This document shows positions 54,524-63,640 of a stretch of DNA of 64,000 nt, piece after piece (within the stretch, counting starts at the first letter, position 1; each line of letters opens with the position of its first letter). This DNA is from Coenobita brevimanus (taxonomy: Eukaryota; Arthropoda; Malacostraca; Decapoda; Coenobitidae). The notes under the pieces are model-generated. The model was not told where the DNA came from. It was given only the letters and a program-made list of their open reading frames with translations, and made no database searches. The stretch is taken from assembly GCA_032717465.1 (NCBI GenBank), contig CM064655.1, forward strand, positions 18,261,335 through 18,325,334. Reading direction: 5' to 3'. Position numbers and translations under genes: made by a program.

Positions 54524-55050
54524 GGTAGGTGGGGGCGCTCACCATCCACTCACTTGATGTAGTGCTGCTCTCGGGTGTCTGCCCTTTCCTCTCCTCCATC
54601 CTTCTTTCCATCCATCCTCTTCTGTCTTTCTTTCCTTCATTCTTTCTTCTGCCTGTGGGTGACTTTACACTCCCTCTTGTGTCTTTCATTCCTTCATTCT
54701 TTCCTCTTCCTTCTGCCTGTGGGTGACTCTACACTGAGTGACAAGCCAAATGGTTTCCTGTACATCAGGAAACCATTTACTACACTGGGTGGTAACCATA
54801 TAACCAAATTTTGGCTCCTGGTTGTTTAGTGGGTAATAAAGGTGCTCCAATCGGACTGAGCCAGTGAAGGTTTATATCCAAGGAGTGGTTGAGGTTTACT
54901 GCTCACGTAATGCCACTAAGGGATGAGTGAGGTTGGTCACTCTCATCTTAAATGCCAGGACCAACTTTCCTAGCCCCAGGCTCCGACGCTCCTCATGGAG
55001 CAACGTAGGATTAGATGATGGATGGATGGATGGATGGATGGATGGATAAT
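54524..55050 (+). repeat. SINE-like family S, full-length copy
   Basis: Starts TGTGGTAGGTGGGGGCGCTC. It has two copies of CTGCCTGTGGGTGACT with pyrimidine-rich spacers, the hairpin (AAATGGTTTCCTG ... CAGGAAACCATTT at 54749-54780), GTTTAGTGGGTAATAAAGG, AGGTTTATATCCAAGG (loosely B-box-like), GTAATGCCACTAAGGG, and a tail (ATGG)n to 55046, then (ATA)n. Confidence 0.75.
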
Positions 55051-55487
55051 AATAATAATAATAATAATAATAACATATAAGTTGATAAGAACTGACAGGT
55101 TTTTGTATAATCAAACCAAGTAGGTTAAAAAGGTGTGAGAAATCTCTGAATAAGCAACTGCAGTGCTGAAATGTTGCCAGATATGATCGCAAGGAAGAGA
55201 AGAAAAGAAGGAAAATGACTGAAATTAAGATTTATTACAATTTAATGTACATTACTGGGTGCAGTTGAAATGCGTGTTGTATATATAACTCCAAATCTCA
55301 CTGATCAGTGCTCACTGATGAAAAACTCCAAATTTCAAACTTACCTATATCCCAGACTCCATGATTGAAAATAAAAGACCAAACACGCAACGAAATCACT
55401 AAAATCCAATCAATTAAAGTCATTACATGATAAGAAGGATATCTGACCAGATATTTCATAACAAAAAACAAACAACAAGTGACACTA
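55051..55487. other. No gene recognised; (TAA)n at its start
   Basis: Begins with a TAA trinucleotide run (55047-55072) and continues as AT-rich unique-looking sequence. Confidence 0.55.
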
Positions 55488-55565
55488 TGGTCCTTCCAAA
55501 ATATCCAGATCGTTTGGGCGTTGTCCCTCATGGGAGTTCCCCTTTGAGCAACGCTGCTGAATCTG
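55488..55565 (+). repeat. Left arm of a distant inverted repeat
   Basis: TATGGTCCTTCCAAAATATC through ATCCAGATCGTTTGGGCG and CATGGGAGTTCCCC is matched, inverted and about 85% similar by eye, at 58990-59072. The pair brackets the transposase gene at 55915-58376 and may be the remains of long terminal repeats or an independent repeat family. Confidence 0.5.
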
Positions 55566-56201
55566 TACCAAAACACACCTCTCTGTCTCATGTCAGCTAT
55601 TTACTATTTCTAAATGAAATTTATTTACTATACACTGTATATATATAAAATTCTCTAATATGGCTATATAGTGTAAGAAAATGCCGATTGTTTTTAATAA
55701 TAACAATGACTTTTTATAAATACCTCAACACTTGGCAACATTGCTTTCCAATGTTGTCGCACTTGTAGGCGAGTCAGTGAGGGTAGGTCAAGTGTCAATC
55801 CGCAGGTCATTTCCTCTCTGACCACCATCAAAGCTGGAAGCTCCTACCCCTACTACTCGCCCTTGTCTGCTCCACAGTCGAGAAAAAGAACTTATTTACA
55901 ACATAAATAAGTATTTTTTAGAAGAGAAGGCAAACAGGGGACCTATAATTGATCCCTCAAAAGCTGTTGCTCGAACAGCAAAGGCCACCAACGTGAGTGA
56001 AGTAACAGTCAGACGAATTTGCTCTTCCTTCAATCAAGCCTGCATTACACAAAAGTCACCAGAGCAGCCTGTATTCTCGTCACCAACAAAGAAGCACTCT
56101 GCAACCGTCACTAGTTTAGACGACCGACAAACGTGTGGTGAGAAGAACCGTCTTAGGATTCTATGAAAGGAGGGAGATCCCTACACTGCATCAAATAAAA
56201 G

Positions 56202-56333
56202 AAGAACTTAAGGAAAATATCTCCTTCAATGGATGCATCGAGTCCCTGCCAAGATTCTCACAGAGATAAGAACTTAAGGAAAATATCTCCTTCAATGGAT
56301 GCATCCAGTCCCTGCGCAAGATTCTCCGCGCAG
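56202..56333. repeat. 66-bp tandem duplication within the transposase gene
   Basis: AAGAACTTAAGGAAAATATC starts at 56202 and again at 56268. The copies differ by a few bases and an extra CCGCGCAGGATTC-like stretch in the second. Confidence 0.8.
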
Positions 56334-57199
56334 GATTCTCACAGAGATTGGCTTCAAGTATGGAAAAGTTGATGGCCGAAAATTCCTTATGGAAAGGAGC
56401 GATGTTGCTGCTGTTCGAACCCGATTTTTGCAAGAAATGCGCCATGTTAAGCAGTCTTTCCAGAACATTGTATACCTGGATGAAACCTGGTGAACCAGAA
56501 TTACACTGTTGGACAATGCTGGACAGACACTACATCTCAAGAAGCAACAGGAGTACAACCACCCACTGGAAAAGGAAGTCGATTCATTATTCTGCATGCA
56601 GGAACGAAAGATGGCTTCGTCAACAATGCTGAAATAATTTTCCAAGCTAAAAACAACGGAGATTATCACAAGCAGATGAATTCTACGGTTTTTGAAGAAT
56701 GGTTCAAGAATCAGTTGCTGCCTAACATTGCACCCAGCTTGATAATCGTCAGGGACAACGCTCCCTACCATTCTGTACAACTTGAAAAAGTGCCAAGCTC
56801 ATCTTGGAGGAAAGCAGACCTAAAGCACTGGCTTGAGAAGAAGGGTGTTCAGCCCAGTGATGACTTGCTAAAAGCCGAGCTTTACGAACTTGCAAAGAAA
56901 TTTGCAGTCGGCAAAAAGTACTGCATTGACAAGATTGCAGAAGAATGGGGCATAGGGTCATAAGGTTACCACCTTACCACTGCCAATACAACCCTATTGA
57001 GCTCATTTGGGCTCAAGTAAAGTCCTACATAGTCAAGAAGAACACCTTTAAAATGGCCGACTTAAAACCTCTTGTTAAAGAGGCTTTGAGTTACATAACG
57101 CCACACAACTGGATGCACGCAGTTCAGCATGCTGAACACCTTCAAAAAGAAGACGCAAAGCAAGATATAGCAGTCAATCATTTTGTGGATTCGCTTATA

Positions 57200-58333
57200 C
57201 AGGTAAGCCCTTAATTCACGCGAGGGATAGGTTCCCAGACCCTTCGCGTATGTGGTAAATTCGCGTATATGTTCTGCCCTTGTGTGAACATAATTACGCA
57301 TGTCTATACGTATATTACATCTGAATAATACTGTTTATGCACTACATACACCTTATAAACTAGCATAAAGTATTAAAAACAACAAAAATGTAAGAAATTT
57401 AAAACTGAAACCTGACAAGCACAGGCGTAGGTGGAGACACTTCAGCAGTCTGGTGTACTAGCCCTCACTGCCTCCCGTATGCTACATTCTGCCTTCTTTA
57501 TTGTACGAACAGTTGACTCATTCACCCCAAACATGCGGTTCCAAGACAATTCACAGGCGTAGGTGGAGACACTTTAGCACAGTCTGGTGCACTAGCCCTC
57601 ACTGTCTCCCGTATGCTACGTTCTCCTTCTTTATTGTATGAACAGTTGACTCACCCCAAACATACGGTTCTGAGACAATTCACCATCAAGTCAATTCACC
57701 GTCAAAACATGGACAATTCCCTGTCATTCTATTAATATACTTATTATTGATTAATTAATACTTTAATAACTAATTCTCAGGGGGATTTTATAACTCATAT
57801 AAGTAAAAAACTAGTGTACTAATAAATAAACTGGTATGTAAATAAATGACAGGGAATCGTCCTGACGGAGAATTGTTGCCGACATTCCACCCTGAAGTTT
57901 GTCCAACACTTTAACTTTGTCAGTGACACCACACTACCAGCCCGCTTTGGCGTGTTACCACATGCATCACTAGCACTACGCTTAGGCCCCATGTTGGCAG
58001 ACAAGGCAAGCAATCACTGGAAGGTAGAACAATAAGCCACAAATAACGATTCTCGATCTCGAGTCACGCATGATTCGACCATCGGATTCAAACTGACTGT
58101 GTGGTACGTGGTAGACCGACCTCCCAGGCTCCCACACACACATACACACACACACACATACATATATGTGTGCACACGGGCAGCAGGTAGGCATTTTTTA
58201 TATTTCATTTATTTCTCTTGTATATTGAAATTACTTATTTGAATACTATAATTTTGTGTTAATTATTGTACGAAAAATTCGTGGATAACCGAAATCGCGT
58301 GAAAAAAGTTCGCGTGAATTAAGGGATAACCTG
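57200..58333 (-). mobile_element. Pogo/Tigger-type element inserted in the transposase gene
   Basis: The left end is CAGGTAAGCCCTTAATTCAC and the right end read inward is CAGGTTATCCCTTAATTCAC, flanked by TA (57198-57199 and 58334-58335). The minus strand encodes only the DNA-binding start: MGPKRSASDACGNTPKRAG (57992 on) with VSLTKLK, interrupted by MITE M and continuing FGVNESTVRTIKKAECSIRE (about 57540-57480). The second half of this part is duplicated in tandem (57421-57680, period about 134). There is no catalytic domain. Confidence 0.88.
57665..57890. mobile_element. MITE family M copy, short
   Basis: The left side has GACAATTCACCATCAAGTCA and AATTCACCGTCAAAACATGG; the right side has GACAGGGAATCGTCCTGACG and GAGAATTGTTGCCGAC. 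The core (ATATACTTATTATTGATTAA, CAGGGGGATTTTATAAC) matches the other copies. Inserted in the helix-turn-helix coding part of the pogo element. Confidence 0.7.
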
Positions 58334-58376
58334 TAATCATTACTGCAGAAAGTTCTGATGATGAATTTTCAGACTA

Positions 58377-58549
58377 AAGATGAGGGAGAGGAATAGGTCT
58401 CCTGGGGAAAACCTCTATAAAAAAAAAAAAAAAAAAACGCGCCTTGACTTTTACCTCAGAGGTGGTGTGGAAAAAAGTCAAAATTAGAGAAAAAATAAAA
58501 CATCATACTTTAAGGAAAGTATCACATAAATAAGAAAAACATAGTGCTA
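58377..58549. other. 3' flank of the transposase gene, poly(A)
   Basis: Includes a run of A at 58420-58437. No gene. Confidence 0.5.
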
Positions 58550-58580
<31 letters not shown>

Positions 58581-58668
58581 GCTTTTCCTCAAACTATAAT
58601 AATTCATAAAACCATATAGACTTTTTATACAGTAGAAATAAATCACCATAAACTGTAGATTTTATATG

Positions 58669-58747
<79 letters not shown>

Positions 58748-58950
58748 ACAGACTGACAGACAGACAGACTGACAGACAGACAGACAGGCAGACAGGCAGA
58801 CAGACAGGCAGACAGACAGACAGACACAGACAGACGAAGTCAGGAGGCTTTTCCTCATTTTAATAATTCATAAAACCGTATTGACTTTTTATAGAATAAA
58901 TCTCCATAAAATGTTGATTTTATATGCAGAGAGAGAGAGAGAGAGAGAGG
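58550..58950. repeat. Duplicated unit with (GA)n and (CAGG/CAGA)n microsatellites
   Basis: (GA)n at 58551-58577, a unit of about 95 bp (GAAGCTTTTCCTCA ... TATATGCAGA) at 58578-58673, (GA)n at 58674-58708, (CAGG)n and (CAGA)n at 58709-58835, a second copy of the unit at 58847-58929, and (GA)n to 58950. The unit copies are similar, so microsatellite growth accompanied a segment duplication. Confidence 0.85.
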
Positions 58951-58989
58951 GTTAACCCTTGTCTCTAATCCGATAATTGGCCCAGTAGA

Positions 58990-59072
58990 AACTGTGGCAA
59001 CGTCGCACGTAGGGGAAGTCCCGTGAGGAATAACGCCTAAACGATCTGGATAAATTGGAAAGACCATAGTAG
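58990..59072 (-). repeat. Right arm of a distant inverted repeat
   Basis: Minus strand TATGGTCTTTCCAATTTATC, CCAGATCGTTTAGGCG and CACGGGACTTCCCC match the arm at 55488-55565. Confidence 0.5.
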
Positions 59073-59334
59073 GTCCGATTTGGAAATTTCGCTCCAATTC
59101 GTAATTCTTACGTACCCAATGTAACTGCCAACCCAACTTCTGTATCCAATGTCGAACTGGCTTCTGATTTTGTTTTATTCCTCATAAAGATATCTCATAT
59201 ACAAAATGAATTGGACAGTTTTTCTTTCCATGGGGCACTCTCACTCAAATTCCAATTATGATGCACATTAGGTCATGTGCTTGCATCAAACTACTGGCTG
59301 TTAATAATGTTAAATGTTATAACAAAGATCTTAA

Positions 59335-59482
59335 CCCTTGCTGACTGCAGACCTCCCACAAGGCATAATGCAAGTCTGCATGGGCCAAGCTGCATGTCTC
59401 ACATGAGGTACAATTTACATAGGTTATTAAACAATGACTTGGGGGAAGTAAACTACCTTTCAATGAATCAGCCCAGCATGGG
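59335..59482. mobile_element. Small TTAA MITE (148 bp)
   Basis: Flanked by TTAA (59331-59334 and 59483-59486). Left end CCCTTGCTGACTGC, right end read inward CCCATGCTGGGCTG. The short TIR match fits a piggyBac-type MITE. No coding. Confidence 0.5.
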
Positions 59483-59574
59483 TTAATAAAACATTTACTT
59501 CACTTGACACACAGTTGCCACATGTGTACGAAGATGCAGCAGACTTTCTTTGTAAAATAATAAATTCATACAGC

Positions 59575-61040
59575 GGATGGAAGTCGTGTAGATTGGCTTG
59601 GGGAGAGGGAAGGTTCCAGAGGACTGGAAACCAGGTATAACTATTCCTTCATACAAAGCAAAAGGGGAGAGAGAAATATGAGGTAATTATTGGGGTATCT
59701 GCCTTCTTAGTGTGACTGGAAAATTGTATGGTAGAATACTTATTGATAAGGTTAGGCAAATAACAAAGGAGATAGTTGGAAAAGAACAAGGAGGATTTAG
59801 GAAGGGAAAAGGGTGTGCAGATCAGATATTTGTTCTAAGATGTTTTGTGAAGAAGTATCTAGAGATGAGAAAGAAAGTGTATGCTACCTTCATGGACTTG
59901 AAGTATGCATATGACAGAGCAGACAGGTAAGGTATGTGGAAGGTACAAAGAATATATGGAGTGGATGGGAAATTGTTGATTGCTGTGAAGAATATGTACA
60001 AGGGAGCTAAGGCTATGGTGCAAGTGGATGGTGAGCTAAGTCCTTTGAACTAAATGTGGGACTGAAACAGGGATGTGTAATGTCTCCATGGCTGTTTAAT
60101 ATATTCATGGATGGGGTTGTAAAGGAGGTGTAAGGTAGGGCAGTGGATGTGGGGGTGACTCTAATAAATGGCAGTGAGGTGTGGAAGATTCCGGTGTTGC
60201 TGTTTGCTGATACAGTATTGTTGAGTGAAGATGAGTGGGAGTTGCAAAGTTTGGTGGGTGAATTTAGGACAGTGTGTATGAAGAGGAATCTGAAAGTTAA
60301 TGTAAACATGAGTAGAGTTATGGTGTCTGAGAGGAATGAAGTCACAGAATGCACAGTGAGGTCGGATGGTGAGGATATGGAGAATGTAAGTGCATTCAAG
60401 TACTTGGGTAGTGTGATGAGTAATGATGGGACTTTATGGATGAAGTGCCTGAAAGCATAAAACAGGAAAGAAAGGTTGTTGGTTCATTGAAAGCGGTGAC
60501 GAGAAATAGGGAGGTGAGTGTGGAAGTTAAGAAGGCAATGCAAGATAATACTGGGATCCCTACCCTGGCATATGTAAGCAAGGTGTGGACCTTGCCAGAG
60601 GGGAAAAAGTCAAGAGTGAGTGCAGTGGAAATGAGTTACGTGAGAGAAGCATGTGGAGTGACATGGAGGAACAGGCTGACGAATGAAGAAGTAAAAGAAC
60701 ATTGTGGGGTGGATGTGGATGTGATTGAGAAAATTAGGAGTAATACACCAAGGTGGTTTAGACATGTGGAGGGAATGGAGAATGAAAGACTGACTAAGAG
60801 GGTTATGTAGGTGAAGTGGTGGGAGGGAGAGGGAGGGGGAGACCGAGGATACGGGAGAGGGAGGAGGAAACCGAGGATGAGGTGGAGGGATGGAGTTGAG
60901 AGGTATATGAGAGAGAGAGGAGTGAGTTGGAGGGAGCGCAGTCAAATGGTGAGTGACAGAGCAACTTGGAGGCGTTTTGTCTGTGGCCACCCTTCACGGG
61001 ATTAGGGCATCGGGCTATAGACAGATAGACAGATGTTTCT
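59575..61040 (+). mobile_element. RTE-like LINE A-related copy A8, diverged subfamily
   Basis: Collinear with A2 but clearly more diverged: GGFRKGKGCADQIFVLRCFV (59790), FMDLKYAYDRADR (59890-59928), KQGCVMSPWLFNIFMDGVV (60066-60120), LLFADTVLLSEDEWEL (60199-60245), where one Asp of the FADD pair is removed by a 3-bp deletion, NVNMSRVMVSERNE, and WFRHVEGMENERLTKRVM. A C-terminal duplication (EGEGG.. PRIRERE.., PRMRWRDGVERYMRERG) occurs at 60810-60930. The 3' end is GGGCATCGGGCTATAGACAG with GATA-like repeats. Several frameshifts. Confidence 0.85.
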
Positions 61041-61959
61041 TGGAAGGTAATTTTGTGTAGTACAAGAAATGTGCCTTGCTCTTGCCCTGTTTAAGAAACC
61101 TGGTCTCCATTGACAGAGAATATTAAACTATCGGCCTGTCTCTAATTTGTCATCATTGTCTAAGATTACTGAGTGGGCTATACTCAATCAACTTCTCCCA
61201 CTACTTAAATGAAAAAGAGTTGTATCCCCTGCTCAGCTGGTATATAAGAAATATCATTCAACTTAAACTGCACTGACAAAGATTCACAATTACTTGGTGG
61301 CAAAGTGAGATTCCTCTTTCCTGGTGTTGTTCAGTCTATTTGTGGCCTCTGACAAAGTGGATCATGAACTATTGCTGGATGATGTGCATTCCTATGGTAT
61401 CTGCACAATGTTGCCCTTTTAATCCTAAAGTCATACCTGTCTCGCAGATCTCAAACTGTGGAAGCTGACCATGCTTACTCGGACTCAGCTCCCCTTCCAT
61501 TTGATGTCCCCCAAGGATCAACTTTAGGTCTAACTCTATTTACAGTTTATACAAGTATTGTAGTTTATCATCTCTACTTGAAGCACATGATGTGTCTATC
61601 ATTTTTATACCAATGACAAAGTTTTCTGTTAAGATGGCTGATATTAATGATACTAAATATAAACTGAAATCCCTTATGTCCGATAAAAAGATCTGGATGA
61701 AAGAAAGGTGACTTAGCTATATGATGGTATAACTCAAATCATTATTATTCGGGGAAACAGATGGGATGGTGACGCTGACAGTGACCCTGAAGACTGGATA
61801 GTCCAAACTTCAACCAAACTGCTCAGTTCAAATACAGGTGTACATTTCAATTCAAAAACAAATTATAAAGACTAATACTCAAGTTGTCTGAAGTTGTAAT
61901 CTGCACATCAGAAACCAGTATTCTGTAAGACAGGTTGCTAATGGACGATGCTTTCTTAA

Positions 61960-62702
61960 CCCCTAAAAGACGGGCATCATAATGTTTTGACATACACTCT
62001 GGAGAGGCATAATCGGCGGGTGCGATATGGTGGGGGATTTGTGGTGGGGGGGAGGTGTGGAGGGGTGTGGGGGTTGTGGGGTGGTGCAGGGATGGGGACT
62101 GGGTGCTTGGGAAAGGTGGGGGTGGGGAGGCAGGATGGGGGTGGTAAGTGGGGGGTCAGGAGGGGGGTGGGGGAAAAGGGTGGGGGTGGTGGTGGGAGTT
62201 GGAGGGGTGGGGGATTTGGGGGGTATGAGGGTGGGGTGAAGGTGATAGGGGTATGGGGAGGGCAGGAGGAGGTGGGAGATAGGGGTGGTGGTGGGATGGT
62301 GGGGGATGGTGAGGGGAGTGGGGGTGGTGGGGTATCAGGTGGGGGGATTGGGGATCGTGGGGGGTGTGGGGGATTGGGGATCGTGGGGGGTGTGGGGGAT
62401 GGGAGGTGAGGGCAGAGAGGGTAGGTGTGGTGGGAGGGTGGGGGTTAGGGGTTGTAGGAGGCTGTGGAGTGTATTTGGGGAATGGTGGGGGGAGTTGGAG
62501 GTGGTGGGGGTTTGGGGGTGAGGGAGGTGTGGGGGGTGAGGGTGGGGGTGGGTGGCAGGTGCTGTGTGGGTGTGGTGGTAGGGGGGTTGGGTGGGTGGGG
62601 TGGGTTTGGTGGGTTTGGGGGGCGTCACCACATATGCTGACACCTGGACTTTTTGACCCTAGTAAATTTGGACAGCCTATGCGGACACCCATCTTTTAGG
62701 CG
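61960..62702. mobile_element. TTAA MITE filled with a G-rich minisatellite
   Basis: Flanked by TTAA (61956-61959 and 62703-62706). Left end CCCCTAAAAGACGGGC, right end read inward CGCCTAAAAGATGGGTG. Between about 62020 and 62625 it consists of a strongly G-skewed irregular minisatellite (GGGG-T/A units), nearly devoid of C on the plus strand. The frames that translate as Gly-rich protein are artefacts. Confidence 0.82.
62020..62625 (+). repeat. G-skewed minisatellite
   Basis: Roughly 600 bp of variants of GTGGGGGATTGGGGATCGTG, GGTGGTGGGG and similar. Many clusters of four or more closely spaced GGG(G) runs give G-quadruplex potential on the plus strand. Confidence 0.9.
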
Positions 62703-63235
62703 TTAATGCTTGTCCATACACTAGTTTTGTCTTGTGCAGATTATTGCAATTCATTATGGACTGGTCTTCAAAATAATCTGCCATGGAAGGTTCAGTCTAT
62801 GATGAATATGACAGCAATGCTTATCTTTGGCCTTCCCTTAAGAATTCCAACTACCTGATCTCCGAGTTGGCTGGCAGTGAAGGCTAGAACAGAATTTGAA
62901 CTCTGTTTCATTACTTTCAAGGTTCTTCAGTTTGGTAAACCAAAGTATCTTTCTGAACTGTTGAAACTTTTGCTGGTGTGCTCGAGTGTGATGTTATGAA
63001 GAAATGATGTTCCCTTGCACCTTGATGAGCCTAGAGCTGTTCACCAATTATCTTTTTCCGACACTGCTCCTAGATTACACAATATATTGCCATTACCCAA
63101 GCAGCAATAAACTTCTGCTGAATCTCTGAGGGGGCAGCTCAAAGCCTTGTAATTTTCAAGGAGCTATGATCTAGACAGAGGTGTTGTGACAGACAATTAC
63201 TGAATTTAAATTGCTGCCAATTCTGCTGACTAAGG

Positions 63236-63640
63236 TTTTATATGAATGATATCATAGTTTTATTTACTGTAAAAGCGCTCAAACTGTGTCAAATACTAAA
63301 GAAATACTTACTGGAAACACTGGTGTTTATTGGGAGGGGAGGTAAATTACTATTTTTATTAAGTGGGAAAACAATCAAAAGTAATTAGCCAGACAGTTTT
63401 TTCTATATCATTCAAGCTCCCACAATCCAATGAAACACTGTATTATACTGTACACTTTACTGAACAACCAAGAGAACATGGCACACAACTGTCTCATTCC
63501 AACACTCCTACCCTGTGGCTACATACAACAGTACCATAACATTTTTTTGAAAAATTACTTTTTCATAGTTTCTTCTACCTGGTATCAGAATAAAATACAA
63601 TAAAGTACTCCACCTGTATTAAAAGATAAGCTTGAATGAT
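63236..63640. other. No gene recognised
   Basis: AT-rich spacer between LINE G and the endonuclease fragment. Confidence 0.5.

Larger units (their letters stand above)
55915..58376 (+). pseudogene. IS630/Tc1/mariner-type DDE transposase, interrupted
   Basis: N-terminal helix-turn-helix part IIDPSKAVARTAKATNVSEV (55950-56010), then FYERREIPTLHQIKEELKEN in another frame (56160-56215), a 66-bp tandem duplication (56202-56333), then GFKYGKVDGRKFLMERSDV (56352) and NIVYLDETW (56464-56490; first Asp), a stop at 56491, NQNYTVGQCWTDTTSQEATG, SLIIVRDNAPYHSVQLEKV (second Asp, about 56750), a 1-bp deletion near 56950, and GHRVIRLPPYHCQYNPIELI (Glu at about 57000). About 81 residues lie between the second Asp and the Glu, far more than the usual 34-41. 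The C-terminus is cut at 57200 by a pogo element. Across it with one TA the frame continues VDSLIIITAESSDDEFSD and stops at 58376. Confidence 0.82.
61060..63235 (+). mobile_element. CR1-type LINE G, split by a TTAA MITE
   Basis: Reverse-transcriptase relics: RPVSNLSSLSK-type sequence near 61135, DKVDHELLLDDVHSYGI (61353-61400), SYLSRRSQTVEADHAYSDSA (61430-61490) and DVPQGSTLGLTLFTVYTS (61505-61555). Then DDAFL at 61944-61959, and, after the MITE, MLVHTLVLSCADYCNSLWTG (62706-62765) in the same frame if a single TTAA is kept. C-terminal relics continue to about 63235 (NYLISELAGS near 62850). Stops are frequent. Confidence 0.78.

Noticed and set aside
58594..58863. Cys/Leu/Ser or Arg/Gln/Thr repeat proteins
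   Set aside because: They translate (CAGG)n, (CAGA)n and (GA)n.
61987..62409. A 140-codon glycine-rich open frame
   Set aside because: It is a translation of the G-skewed minisatellite; all three frames on that strand look similar and there is no gene context.
22600..63600. Further exons of the Galphaq gene
   Set aside because: I looked for conserved blocks (P-loop, switch regions, NKKD-type motif) on the minus strand in the non-repeat intervals and saw none; reading by eye may miss short exons.
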